Shown here: piece by piece, positions 34,495-43,235 of the stretch | How the letters are laid out: every line of letters starts with the position of its first letter | Position numbering within the stretch: the stretch's first letter is position 1 | Source: Dethiosulfatarculus sandiegensis | GTDB taxonomy: Bacteria; Desulfobacterota; Desulfarculia; Desulfarculales; Desulfarculaceae | DNA: 64,000 nucleotides | NCBI RefSeq assembly: GCF_000931935.2 | Contig: NZ_AZAC01000038.1 | Location: 1 to 64,000 of the forward strand | Direction: 5' to 3' | The notes under the pieces: model-generated | Databases searched by the model: none | What the model was told of the DNA's origin: nothing | Seen by the model: the letters and a program-made list of their open reading frames with translations, nothing else | Program-made: the position numbers and the translations under genes

Positions 34495-36075
34495 ATGCTG
34501 GCGAGTAATTTTTTTGAATTATGGTCTCTTGTAGGATGCTTCAAAACATTGGAGCAAATTACAAGAGAGCACGCCCTAGGTGGAAAGTGGCCAGACCTAT
34601 GGATATCCATAAAGCTAACCATAAATCGTGAATCTAAAAAATCAAATCCTGCCCTTAGCTGCCTCGAAAAACTTGAAAAGTTAGCCGCCCCATCCGACCC
34701 TTATTCTGAAATAGAAGCTTATGTCTTTATTCCAATTTATAGGCATTACCCCAAAAGCCAAGAAGAGCTAAAACGAATAAATAATAGAATTATTGAATTA
34801 GGAGAACTTGTCGCTCATGAGGTAGCTTACCTCGATAAGTTTGGGGAAAAACCCTGGAAAACAAACTCTAATTCTCTCGTTTTGTTTGGTGAAGGTTTAG
34901 CTAAGGGTTCACCAGACAAACAAGCAAAATTTGATTTTCTTGTAAGGTTAATGCAATCACACCAACTTGACGAAATTACTCCCTATTTATTTAGTGGATT
35001 CATTAAAGGCGTTCATCCTGAAGACCCCGATTCAGCTCAGCAACTACAGGAAAAAACACTAAATATACTAGAACTTAAGCCGCATTTTGTATTTTTACTA
35101 GGAGCTACGCCAATAACTCCATGGGGAGTAAAAAAACTGAATCAAATAGCTTGTAGTGGCGAGTTTGAAGCTTGGAGATTTAGAAGCCTCATGTATACTC
35201 AGATACATGAATCAATTTCCGACCTTGATCTGGCAAAAATTTTAAGCGCAATTAATGAACTAGAAGAGGGTATTTTTACCACATTAGATATTCTTGACAT
35301 GCGGTTGTTTGATACTAATAGTAGGGAAAAACAACCTGATCATATTTTACTAGCTGTGGCAAGACAGACAATCTACAAATTTCTTAGTATGGCTAAAAAC
35401 AATAATTACTCTCAGCCTAGTTTAGATTTAATCAGCGAACAGTGTCTTTCAATTACTACGCCAGCAACAGAAATTATCGCAATCATTGAATCGCTCTGTG
35501 AAGCAGTAGATAGCTTTAGATTTCACTCATTTGAATTAACTTACATAATAGAAACTCTTATCCGAAATTTTCCAGAACTCTTCCTTGATGTTGTATTCAA
35601 TATTTCTAAAGAAAAAACTGATATAATGAACTTACTATTTAGAGATTGTTTTCCAACACGACGACCCATCCTTAACCTTATTCCAATAGATCGCATATTA
35701 AAATGGTGTAATGGAGATGAAGAAAGGATTCAAACAGCTGCTGCCGGAATATCATGTTATACGCCTGTAGGAGGAGAAGAAAACGATTTGGAAAGTCCAA
35801 CATGCGTCACAATAAGTGAGCATGCATTAGGGTTATTAAGCGCTGCTAAAAATAAAATCGGCATAGCAGAATTTATCTTTAAAGACACTTTTATCCACGC
35901 AATGAGAGGCTCACTTACACACTTGCTTGAGGTCCGAGCAAAAGCCTTTACTGAGCTCCTAGAATACCCATCACAGGAGGTAATTGAATTTGCAGGAAAA
36001 AAATTAATTAATATTAAAAAGCGTATTCGCCAAGAAAAAGAAATAGATAATCGATCTCAGCAACGCTTTGAATAA
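34495..36075 (+). CDS. C-terminal helical-repeat part of the same interrupted NTPase
   Basis: 526 aa from ATG 34495, in the same reading frame as the preceding part and separated only by TGA plus 13 sense codons. Joined, the protein would be 1263 residues. This part has no enzymatic motif. It is made of helices with loosely repeated lengths, like the sensor arm of STAND proteins. Only a weak AAGGG lies before the ATG, so independent translation is doubtful, and the likeliest reading is one gene cut by a nonsense mutation. Selenocysteine is unlikely because the bases after this TGA are A-rich and I see no SECIS-type hairpin. The AT content matches the N-terminal part. Confidence 0.7.
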   Translation: MLASNFFELWSLVGCFKTLEQITREHALGGKWPDLWISIKLTINRESKKSNPALSCLEKLEKLAAPSDPYSEIEAYVFIPIYRHYPKSQEELKRINNRIIELGELVAHEVAYLDKFGEKPWKTNSNSLVLFGEGLAKGSPDKQAKFDFLVRLMQSHQLDEITPYLFSGFIKGVHPEDPDSAQQLQEKTLNILELKPHFVFLLGATPITPWGVKKLNQIACSGEFEAWRFRSLMYTQIHESISDLDLAKILSAINELEEGIFTTLDILDMRLFDTNSREKQPDHILLAVARQTIYKFLSMAKNNNYSQPSLDLISEQCLSITTPATEIIAIIESLCEAVDSFRFHSFELTYIIETLIRNFPELFLDVVFNISKEKTDIMNLLFRDCFPTRRPILNLIPIDRILKWCNGDEERIQTAAAGISCYTPVGGEENDLESPTCVTISEHALGLLSAAKNKIGIAEFIFKDTFIHAMRGSLTHLLEVRAKAFTELLEYPSQEVIEFAGKKLINIKKRIRQEKEIDNRSQQRFE

Positions 36076-36122
36076 AGTGGACTTAGTCCAACCAGGAGAA
36101 AAGCCACCATCCGGTCATTAGC

Positions 36123-36164
36123 GGCCACCTGAGGAAGGCTATATCCCCAGATGGCCTTTTTTTT
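36123..36164 (+). terminator. Intrinsic terminator after the STAND gene
   Basis: GGCCACCTG and CAGATGGCC pair over 9 bp with one mismatch and are followed by eight T. Confidence 0.75.
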
Positions 36165-36948
36165 AATTTTCTTTGTCTTTTTTGGATTTTCGCAAAGGCT
36201 GGGTGGAAGGCGCGCTGGGCAGCATCTTGAGCCCCGAGTTGGTGAGCGCGCCCCAGATGCTGGGGCGCACCTTTTTATTCTCTCGGTATAAGGAGTTGAG
36301 CAGCTCCCGCACCCTGGCCCTTTTACCTTCGGAGGCCGAAGGGCAGCAGGGGGGCTGCACGGGGAAGTTCATCAGTTTACTGAACCTTCTGGTGTGGTCC
36401 GCGCTCACCAGGGAAAGGGGCCTGATCACCACCAGTTCGCCGCCGAAAAAGGGTTGCACCGGCAGCATGGTGGAAAGGTTGCCCGAGTACAAAAGGTTCA
36501 TGAGAAAGGTCTCATGGATATCGTCCTGATGATGGGCCAGGGCCAGTTTGCGGCAGCCCAGTTGGGAGGCCTTCTGAAAAAGCTCCCTGCGCCTGTGCAT
36601 GGCGCAGAAAAAACAGGGGCTCTTTTCCCGGTTTTCCGGGGTGTGAGCCCTGGGTCCGTAATCCGTTTCAATAAGATGGAACTCGACCCCAAGCCCCTGG
36701 CAAAACTCCCGCAAGGCCGGGACATCCACCGTGCCGAAGCCCATCTCTATGTGTATGGCCTTGATGCCGAAGTCAATCGGTATGCGGCGTCTGCGTTCGG
36801 CCAAAAGCCAGAGCAGGGCCAGGGAATCCTTGCCCCCGCTCAGGGCCACGGCCACCTGGTCATTTTCTTCCAGCATGGCCCAGCCATGCATGGCCTTGCC
36901 GCAGAGGCTTATCATCTCTCTTTGCAAAAAAGGGGCGCGACGACTCAT
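36163..36948 (-). CDS. ttcA: TtcA-like tRNA 2-thiocytidine synthetase family protein
   Basis: 261 aa. PP-loop ATP pyrophosphatase: SGGKDSLALLWLL (38-50) is the adenylation loop. PCFFCAMHRR (~111-120) supplies the two cysteines that with a third Cys (PPCCPS) hold the iron-sulfur cluster of TtcA proteins, which add sulfur to C32 of tRNA. LALAHHQDDIHETFLMNLL is the other family signature. Its start overlaps the upstream MBL gene by 4 nt, so it is the last gene of a tRNA-modification-flavoured operon (trmO, Cys-rich protein, MBL, ttcA). TtcA relatives with other targets exist, so the position modified is inferred. Confidence 0.85.
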   Translation of the reverse strand: MSRRAPFLQREMISLCGKAMHGWAMLEENDQVAVALSGGKDSLALLWLLAERRRRIPIDFGIKAIHIEMGFGTVDVPALREFCQGLGVEFHLIETDYGPRAHTPENREKSPCFFCAMHRRRELFQKASQLGCRKLALAHHQDDIHETFLMNLLYSGNLSTMLPVQPFFGGELVVIRPLSLVSADHTRRFSKLMNFPVQPPCCPSASEGKRARVRELLNSLYRENKKVRPSIWGALTNSGLKMLPSAPSTQPLRKSKKDKEN

Positions 36949-37781
36949 AGGGAAAGGACCATTCCTCCGCTAAGCCCCAGAAAACGGGACCCCAGTATTT
37001 GGGCCATTTTTCTCTGGATGTCTTCGCCTGTGCAATGGCCCGCAGCCACCTTGAGTTCCTCCCTGGCTTTGAGCTCGGCCAGGGCCCTGTCCTGCTGGGG
37101 CTTGGGCGCGGGCCCCAGGTGGGTTCCGCCGATCAAAAGATCCGCTTTTTTACCCAAGCCGTTTTCAACGGCCAAGAGCACATTTATAACCCCGGAATGG
37201 GCACAGCCGGTAATAACGTTAAGCCCTTGCTCAGTCTCGACCGTCATGGCCAGATCGTCGGTAAAGGGATCGGGCACCACCTTGTCGCCATCCATGGTTA
37301 CCAGGCTGGGGGCCGGGCCCTCAAAATCCGTCACCCTGGGAATCGGAGCCCAAAGGCGCACGCCGGGCCATAAGGAAAGGCTGTTTTCCACAAAGGTGAA
37401 CCTGGCGCCCAGGTCTTCGTATCTGGCCTTTTCATGCCCCTCGGGAGCGATGGAAACCACTTCCCCCGGCTTTTGCTTGAGGTGGGGGGCGAAAACCGCT
37501 TCATGGCACCATATGGGCGTTCCAAGCCCCTTTTCCAGTCGCACCCTTAACAGAGCGGCCAGGCCGCCGACATGATCGTAATGACCATGGCTCAGTACAA
37601 CACCGTCCAGAACCGCCGGGTTCAGCCCCAGGGCCTTGAGGTTGGGTAAAAGGTTTTTACCCACGCCCGTGTCGTACAAAAGGTTTTTTCCCTGATGTTC
37701 AAGCCAAAGGCTCAAACCGTGTTCAGAACCCAACTTTTCATCCTGAGCCGTATTTTCAACCACAACAGTCAGCTTGCTCAT
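36945..37781 (-). CDS. MBL-fold metallohydrolase
   Basis: 278 aa. The metallo-beta-lactamase metal site is LSHGHYDHVGGL (HxHxDH type). ITGCAHSGVINVL and GGTHLGP supply the further His ligands. The pattern resembles the archaeal-type dihydropterin/RFA-P-synthase-like group (COG1237), which is annotated only by similarity; the substrate is unknown. The start lies 7 nt after the Cys-rich gene and the stop overlaps ttcA. Confidence 0.88.
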   Translation of the reverse strand: MSKLTVVVENTAQDEKLGSEHGLSLWLEHQGKNLLYDTGVGKNLLPNLKALGLNPAVLDGVVLSHGHYDHVGGLAALLRVRLEKGLGTPIWCHEAVFAPHLKQKPGEVVSIAPEGHEKARYEDLGARFTFVENSLSLWPGVRLWAPIPRVTDFEGPAPSLVTMDGDKVVPDPFTDDLAMTVETEQGLNVITGCAHSGVINVLLAVENGLGKKADLLIGGTHLGPAPKPQQDRALAELKAREELKVAAGHCTGEDIQRKMAQILGSRFLGLSGGMVLSL

Positions 37782-37788
37782 GTGTCTT

Positions 37789-38055
37789 TCAATCCCCCTT
37801 CTTCCCGGTCTCTCCGGCCAGAGTGTCCATTATCTTTTCCATACGGCCGGAAGCCGGAGCGAGAATCTGTTTCACTTCTTCCTCACCATACTGCTCTTTT
37901 AGATAGGCTTCCACGTCAAAATGGGGGGAAAAACAGGCAACCACCCTGTGACAGGGCTTGCCTTCACGCATCTTGCGGCAATAGGCAAAGGTCATGGGTT
38001 GGCCCAACATGGGGCACCAGAAATGCTGCTGATCATCATACCTGTCTTTTTCCAT
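37789..38055 (-). CDS. Small Cys-rich protein, unknown
   Basis: 88 aa with four cysteines (C14, C26, C35, C41) in FWCPMLGQPMTFAYCRKMREGKPCHRVVACF, a likely zinc or iron-sulfur site. The rest is helical (HFDVEAYLKEQYGEEEVKQIL). No signal peptide. It lies between trmO and the MBL gene with short spacings. Function unknown. Confidence 0.75.
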   Translation of the reverse strand: MEKDRYDDQQHFWCPMLGQPMTFAYCRKMREGKPCHRVVACFSPHFDVEAYLKEQYGEEEVKQILAPASGRMEKIMDTLAGETGKKGD

Positions 38056-38067
38056 AACCCACTCGCC

Positions 38068-38490
38068 TTACTTTAAAGGGCTGTCAACTCCCTTTAAATA
38101 GGGTTTGATATCCAAAACCGGGGTGTTGTCCAAAAGATCAACCCCGGAGACCAAAAGCCGGTTTTGCTTCACTTCCAAAAGCCTGGTGAGGGTCAATGAA
38201 ATGGGGCAGGGGCGGTTGGGGGTGCGGGTGTTGAAGATGCCGGTGAGAGGCCTTGCGGCATCGCCCCTGGGATGCAGGGTCATGGTCGGGGTGCGGTGCT
38301 GGTTAAGATAGCAAAGCAGCCACAGGTCCCGGCCGGGCTCAAGTCCCATAAGCCCTTTCGCGTATTCCGGGTCCAGCTCCACCCAACCCTCATGGTCATA
38401 TTCCGCCCCCTGGAAAGGAGCGTCTTTTCTGGTTTTCAGCCCGGTGCGCAAGATTCCGATGGGCTTGAGTTCCACGGTTTGCATATTCAT
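38068..38490 (-). CDS. trmO: tRNA (t6A37) methyltransferase TrmO family
   Basis: 140 aa from ATG 38490 (GGGA upstream). A longer form to 38547 would run through the ppiD terminator and is unlikely. Family motifs: PIGILRTGLKTRKDAP, WVELDPEYAKGLMGLEPGRDLWLLCYL, GIFNTRTPNRPCPISLTLTRLLE, and the signature DLLDNTPVLDIKPYLKGVD. TrmO/YaeB (UPF0066) uses SAM to methylate threonylcarbamoyladenosine at tRNA position 37. Some members in metal-handling loci have lost this role. First gene of the trmO-ttcA operon. Confidence 0.9.
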   Translation of the reverse strand: MNMQTVELKPIGILRTGLKTRKDAPFQGAEYDHEGWVELDPEYAKGLMGLEPGRDLWLLCYLNQHRTPTMTLHPRGDAARPLTGIFNTRTPNRPCPISLTLTRLLEVKQNRLLVSGVDLLDNTPVLDIKPYLKGVDSPLK

Positions 38491-38525
38491 TTGATCCCAG
38501 TTTGATTTCCGGGTGTTCACCCAAA

Positions 38526-38562
38526 CAAAAAACCCGGAGGCGTGCAAAAATGCGCCCCCGGG
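38526..38562 (-). terminator. Intrinsic terminator of ppiD
   Basis: On the minus strand CCCGGGGGCGCA pairs with TGCACGCCTCCGGG and is followed by six T, 35 nt after the ppiD stop. Confidence 0.8.
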
Positions 38563-38596
38563 CTGTTTAACGCTTTTATGAGGGCTGAAATGGCCG

Positions 38597-40480
38597 TTAT
38601 TGGGAGGCGTCCACCTTGATCACGGCGCTTGCCCTTAAATCCTGCATGAACTTGGTCTCCAAAGACCTTTGCTTGGCCACCAGAAGACGCTGCTTGACGT
38701 CATCTTCCTTGGCCTTCATCTCAGAGTCGGCAGGCTTTTGGAAACCGGTCTTAACCGCCGCGATAAAGGTGTCGCCCACCCTCACCGGAGCGGTAAGCAC
38801 GGGTTTGGAATCCGGCCGCATGAACAAGGCCCTCTGCAAAGCGCCGGAGGCCATAATTTCCTTGACGGAATCCATCCTGCCGAGCCAGTCCGTTTCCTTG
38901 GCGCCCTGTTCAGCCAAAAGCTTGGCCCCGGGGTCGGACTCGCCCGCCAGCCGGGCCAGAAGGTCCCTGGCGGCCTTTTCGGCCATCTCAGCGGCCTTCT
39001 TGCTCTTCACGGCCAGGCGAACCTTTTCTTCCACCTGCTCAAAGGGCTCCACAGTCTCGGGGATCCTTTTGTCTATATAAGCCACAATGCTGCCGCCGTC
39101 ATAGTTCAGCACATTCATGACCTGGCCAGGCTCGATGCCGGCCTGGGCCTGCTGCAATTCCTTGAGCCCCATCAGACCGGGCACCGGTCCGCTAATCGGC
39201 ATGGGACCTGCGGTTCCCAAGTCACCCTTGGTTTCCTTGGCCAGCTCCTCGGGCTTAAGACCCTGGGCGGCCAGGTCAAAGGCCCTTTCCGCCGCCGCCT
39301 CGGCCAGGTTCCTGGCCTGATTCTCAACCAACCTGGCGCGAAGCTCGCCCCTGACTTTTTCCAAGGGGGTCAAGGAGGCGTCCTTGTGATCAAAAACCTT
39401 AATCACATGCCAGCCCACAGGAGTTTTGACCAGGTCAATATCGCCTGTTTTCATGGCAAAGGCTTTTTTCTCAAAGGAGGGGAAAAGATTCCCTTGGGCG
39501 AAATAGCCCAGATCCCCGCCCCTGGTGGAGGTGGGTCCCTCGGAATGCTGTTTGGCCAGCTCGGCGAAATCGGCTCCGTCTTTTTTAGCCAGGGCCATCA
39601 CCTCTTCGGCCTTTTTACGCACCGCTTCTATCTCGGTTTTACTGGCGCCTTCAGGCAGCCTGAACAGGATATGGCTGGCCTTGACCCTTTCCGGAGTAAA
39701 GTAGCGTTTGCGGTCGATTTCATACTGGTATTCGATGTCGTCGTCGCGCACATCCGCCTGGTCGCGATAATTGGCCAGGGGGTACTTGACATAGCTCACA
39801 ACCAACTTTTCCGGCACCAGGAATCTTCTTTTATTCTGGTCGTACCAGGATTTCAGCTCTTCCTGGCTCAACTTGACCTTGTCCTCGAAATCCTTGGCGT
39901 TAAAGGCCAGATAAGCGCCCTTCACCTTGGCCAGATCCCGACTCAGGGCCTGCTTAAGCTCCAGGGGAGTAACCTGGGCGTTTGCCGTAACCAGGGATCT
40001 CAATTTGTTCATGGCAATATCATGCCGCACCTGATCCTCGAAATCCCGGGCGGTCATCTTCTGCTGGTTGAGAAGATACTGGTAAGCCTGCCTGTTGAAT
40101 TTCCCATCCACCTTCAGGATGGAAATATTCTGGATATAGGCCTGAACCTCCGCATTGCCCACCTCGATGCCGATCTCCCGGGCAGCCTGGTCCAAAAGGA
40201 TCTGGTTGATCAGGATTTCCTTGGCCCGCTCCTCAAGCTTCAACATGGGAGCAATCTTGTCGAACTGATCGCCATACTGTTTACGCAAAAGCTCAGTCTG
40301 ACGGTTTTGGACTTCCCTGATTTCACTTTCGGTGACATCCTGATCGTTCACCGTCAGGGCAACAACCTTGGGGGCGCCGTAGTCATAAAACCCAAAAGAC
40401 AGGGCAAAGGCCACGGCAATGGCGCCCAATAGAATCTTGATGAACCAGTTGCCGACATTATCGCGCATTATTTGAAGCAT
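38597..40480 (-). CDS. ppiD: PpiD-like periplasmic peptidyl-prolyl isomerase
   Basis: 627 aa from ATG 40480 (AGGAG upstream at long spacing); the region before it reads as non-coding. MRDNVGNWFIKILLGAIAVAFALSFGFYDYG is a short cytoplasmic end plus a single membrane anchor. The large periplasmic part has SurA_N-like helices and one parvulin domain (SHILFRLPEGASKTEIEAVRKKAEE, FAELAKQHSEGPTS, GGDLGYFAQGNLFPSFEKKAF), then a C-terminal helical part. Helps fold outer-membrane and secreted proteins. Transcribed alone. An ordinary SurA is soluble, so the anchor favours PpiD. Confidence 0.93.
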   Translation of the reverse strand: MLQIMRDNVGNWFIKILLGAIAVAFALSFGFYDYGAPKVVALTVNDQDVTESEIREVQNRQTELLRKQYGDQFDKIAPMLKLEERAKEILINQILLDQAAREIGIEVGNAEVQAYIQNISILKVDGKFNRQAYQYLLNQQKMTARDFEDQVRHDIAMNKLRSLVTANAQVTPLELKQALSRDLAKVKGAYLAFNAKDFEDKVKLSQEELKSWYDQNKRRFLVPEKLVVSYVKYPLANYRDQADVRDDDIEYQYEIDRKRYFTPERVKASHILFRLPEGASKTEIEAVRKKAEEVMALAKKDGADFAELAKQHSEGPTSTRGGDLGYFAQGNLFPSFEKKAFAMKTGDIDLVKTPVGWHVIKVFDHKDASLTPLEKVRGELRARLVENQARNLAEAAAERAFDLAAQGLKPEELAKETKGDLGTAGPMPISGPVPGLMGLKELQQAQAGIEPGQVMNVLNYDGGSIVAYIDKRIPETVEPFEQVEEKVRLAVKSKKAAEMAEKAARDLLARLAGESDPGAKLLAEQGAKETDWLGRMDSVKEIMASGALQRALFMRPDSKPVLTAPVRVGDTFIAAVKTGFQKPADSEMKAKEDDVKQRLLVAKQRSLETKFMQDLRASAVIKVDASQ

Positions 40481-40852
40481 GGGAGGCTCGTCTCCTAATG
40501 TATTAGAAACTTTAAGCGCCAAAATTAACACGCCCTTGCCAGGGTGTCAATCAGTCGGCAGCTGAGCTTTTCTTTTCTGAAAATTTGTTTATTTATGAAT
40601 AGATATAAAACAAACTTCCGGTAATTATTTTTAAATGCCCGGCCCGAACGGGTAAAATCAGTTGCAAATACTTAATTACCGAGACAGAATTTCCATAAGC
40701 AGCATGCAAAACAGGACCGTGATAAAAGCTGGAGCCGGCCTACTAAAACAACAACGGGGGGAAAGACCGGCCCTTTTGCTGGAATGCATTGCATTATGGT
40801 TTACATAACCTCGCGGCTCTACCCCAAGCGCGGCTAACCACAAAGGATAGTG

Positions 40853-41284
40853 ATGACAAATACACCCACTCCCACAGGCCAATCAGCCATAGCCAGGGCC
40901 TGTCTGAGGATGCTTGACGCCAAGAAGCTGGAACCCTTGACTGGACAGGTGCAGGTTGATGTAATATCGCTTAACGGCAAGGGGTGTGTCCTGGCCTTGA
41001 AAACCCCTTTCATAGACGGCAGTCATGTTTTGATGGACATATACAACATCAATCCCAAGACAGCACAGGTGTCTTTTGAGGCCCCGGAACCCGACCCCAA
41101 GCATGAACCGGTTTTTCTGGCTGCCATTGAAAGCTATCAGCGCCTTGAGACAAAAGACGGACCGATCTTTCACCTTACCCTGAGCTGGGAAGACGGCGCT
41201 ATTCACGGCTCGGCAAGACACAGATATCTAAAACGGCTGATTCCCAAGGTTAAGCGCTTTGCCAAGTTAGAGGAGAAAAAGTGA
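40853..41284 (+). CDS. Hypothetical protein, PilZ-like shape
   Basis: 143 aa from ATG 40853 (AAAGGA 5 nt upstream; GTG 40850 is an alternative). Residues ~25-120 have alternating strands (VQVDVISLNGKGCVLALKTPFIDGSHVLMDIYNI) with the spacing of a PilZ domain, but the RxxxR and DxSxxG c-di-GMP motifs are not clear, so this is a weak suggestion. A basic C-terminus (KRLIPKVKRFAKLEEKK). Its TGA overlaps the GTG of the lipoprotein gene that follows. Confidence 0.65.
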   Translation: MTNTPTPTGQSAIARACLRMLDAKKLEPLTGQVQVDVISLNGKGCVLALKTPFIDGSHVLMDIYNINPKTAQVSFEAPEPDPKHEPVFLAAIESYQRLETKDGPIFHLTLSWEDGAIHGSARHRYLKRLIPKVKRFAKLEEKK

Positions 41285-42255
41285 AACATTCACCCCAGGG
41301 CCTCGGGCATTTCGGAAAACTTTTCTGCGGCCTTTTGTTGCTGACCGTTTTTTGCGCAGGCTGCGCAGCCGCCCCCGAGAAGGCCTCTTTGGTAAAAAGC
41401 CTCGAAAAAGCCCCGCAAATGCACCAGACCGTGACTTTGCGGGCCCTTGACGCAAGGGATCGTCCAGTTAAAGGCGTGAGCCTGCTTATCGAACCCATCA
41501 GCGGTTCGCCTTTTGGGCAGGGTCCTTTTGTGACCGATCAAAAAGGTGAAGTAACCCTGAAATGGCGGGCCGAGGCCAAAGACCGCACCCTGGGCACCAA
41601 GGTCAGAGACCGTGACTATAACTATGAAACCATATTCCGTTTTCGCACCAAGGCGGCGGGTTTTGCACAATACACAGATAAGGTTGTCTATCAGGATGTC
41701 CGCCGCAGGGTGGTCACACCGGAATTGACCATGCTTAACAGGGACGCCACCCTGCCTCCCATAAGCAGGGTGATGGTCCTTCACAGGCTCAAGGACATCA
41801 TGGGCCAGGGGATGGAAAAGGACCCGGACCAAAGCGCCCTGACCGCCTCCTGCCTTGCCTTTTTCAAGGAAATCCAGCTTTCCTGCCCCTTTTTGGGGGT
41901 AAGATTCGCCTGGCCTTCTTTTTCACTGAAAGAAAAAACCCTGACTGTGCGTTTTCACTTCAGACAACCCACCTGGGGAGTATTGGCCAAGGCGCCTTTT
42001 CTGGCCCAGACCACGATTAACAGCGCCCTGCCGCTCGCCATTGCCTGCGGGGACGATCTCTTGCCCCTGCCGGAAATTGAGAACCTGGTTTTAGTTATTG
42101 AGGGTGAAATATCACCGTCCGATGATCCCTATGCCGTGCCGCAAAGGCTCGAAAACAGGATCTCCGCTCCGCAAAAGGCCTTCAAGGCCCTGGCAGCCGG
42201 AACAATAACCCCGAATGATTTTTTGAAGGAGCACCCGCCTGTACTTTTGCGTTGA
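41281..42255 (+). CDS. Putative outer-membrane/periplasmic lipoprotein
   Basis: 324 aa, GTG start overlapping the previous stop (GTGA). Signal peptide with lipobox: hydrophobic FCGLLLLTVFCAGC, lipidated Cys ~28. The next ~100 residues look like a beta-sandwich (VTLRALDARDRPVKGVSLLIEPISG), reminiscent of carboxypeptidase-regulatory/Ig-like domains. The remainder is unrecognised. Function unknown; translational coupling suggests a shared role with the previous protein. Confidence 0.75.
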   Translation: MKHSPQGLGHFGKLFCGLLLLTVFCAGCAAAPEKASLVKSLEKAPQMHQTVTLRALDARDRPVKGVSLLIEPISGSPFGQGPFVTDQKGEVTLKWRAEAKDRTLGTKVRDRDYNYETIFRFRTKAAGFAQYTDKVVYQDVRRRVVTPELTMLNRDATLPPISRVMVLHRLKDIMGQGMEKDPDQSALTASCLAFFKEIQLSCPFLGVRFAWPSFSLKEKTLTVRFHFRQPTWGVLAKAPFLAQTTINSALPLAIACGDDLLPLPEIENLVLVIEGEISPSDDPYAVPQRLENRISAPQKAFKALAAGTITPNDFLKEHPPVLLR

Positions 42256-42279
42256 GAAAAAACAGCCCGGGAGGTTTTC

Positions 42280-42675
42280 ATGGTCTGGCCCTTTAGTAAA
42301 GCCCGTAAAAAAAACGACTCCCCAGAGGCAACCCACCGCACAATGGCCGAGTTTATTGTGGAGGCGGAGCAGGAAATAGACCGTCAGATAAGGGAAGACC
42401 CGGACTGGTACAAAAACTTGCCCTACCAGGGAGGATTGAGCCCCGAAGAAGCCAGAGGCTTTGAAATTGAAAAAAGGGCCATGTGGAAAAGAGTGATCTA
42501 TGATGCGGGGCGCAGTGAACTTGCCGGGCTTAAATGGGTCACCAGGCAGGACAAACTTACTTGTCAGGACTGCCGGGCATATCATGGCCGCGTTTTTGCC
42601 CCCGATGAGCTCAGAAAACTTGCCCTGGTCCCAATTCATCTGGGTTGCCGCTGTGAGTTGAGGCCGGTTCGCTGA
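42280..42675 (+). CDS. Standalone phage Mu gpF-like C-terminal domain protein
   Basis: 131 aa. The second half (WVTRQDKLTCQDCRAYHGRVFAPDEL...IHLGCRCELRPV) matches the cysteine/His motif that closes Mu gpF/SPP1 gp7-type head morphogenesis proteins: CxxC, then a His-x-x-CxC. The N-terminal half is charged and helical. Nearby genes are not phage genes, so it is either a domesticated fragment or a cellular protein sharing the zinc-binding motif. GGGAGG lies 9 nt before the ATG. Confidence 0.65.
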   Translation: MVWPFSKARKKNDSPEATHRTMAEFIVEAEQEIDRQIREDPDWYKNLPYQGGLSPEEARGFEIEKRAMWKRVIYDAGRSELAGLKWVTRQDKLTCQDCRAYHGRVFAPDELRKLALVPIHLGCRCELRPVR

Positions 42676-42851
42676 AACGACGGAGCTGCCCGCAACAGCC
42701 CGACACGGTGTGTCATTAGCTTCAAAAGCAAGCTGATTGCAGCTTTAAGGCCCCAAATAAAACATCATTTTGGGCTAAAAAACGGTTGATGCCGCCTGAA
42801 ATGGCAGTCACTTAATTAACCGGGGAGTAAAACAAAGGCAGGTCTGGTCAA

Positions 42852-43103
42852 ATGCTTCCAGCTAAATATAAACAGGAGGGGATGCTTGGACTGGCCCTGG
42901 TTTGGCTGTTCTTGGACTTGGCCGCCTTTCACGACATATGGCGGGCGGAGCCGGACACATCGGCCGAGTGGTTGTTTTTGGCCATTTCCCTGCCGTTTTG
43001 GTTGCTTTTGGCCAGGTTATTTTCAAGTCTGCGCCAAAGAAAGGTCCAGGGCGCGGAGACAGCCACTGATTCAACTGGCCGGTGGGATCAGGGCAGGCGT
43101 TAA
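42852..43103 (+). CDS. Small membrane protein, two TM segments
   Basis: 83 aa. Hydrophobic stretches at ~11-27 (MLGLALVWLFLDLAAF) and ~37-60 (AEWLFLAISLPFWLLLARLF) with a charged tail. No family recognised. No strong ribosome-binding site. Confidence 0.5.
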   Translation: MLPAKYKQEGMLGLALVWLFLDLAAFHDIWRAEPDTSAEWLFLAISLPFWLLLARLFSSLRQRKVQGAETATDSTGRWDQGRR

Positions 43104-43235
43104 GCACATCCTCTTTCAGCCGATTTTTCTTACAATCACGGATCACAAAAAAACCTTGTTTGACTGACACGCCGATAAAAGCTAGCATCTGAACCTGCAG
43201 TCAATTCAAACCGACAATCCAAAGGAAAACACCTC

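Noticed and set aside
38669..40432. Plus-strand 587-codon frame opposite ppiD
   Set aside because: Antisense to a well-recognised PpiD gene with a proper membrane anchor, parvulin domain and terminator.
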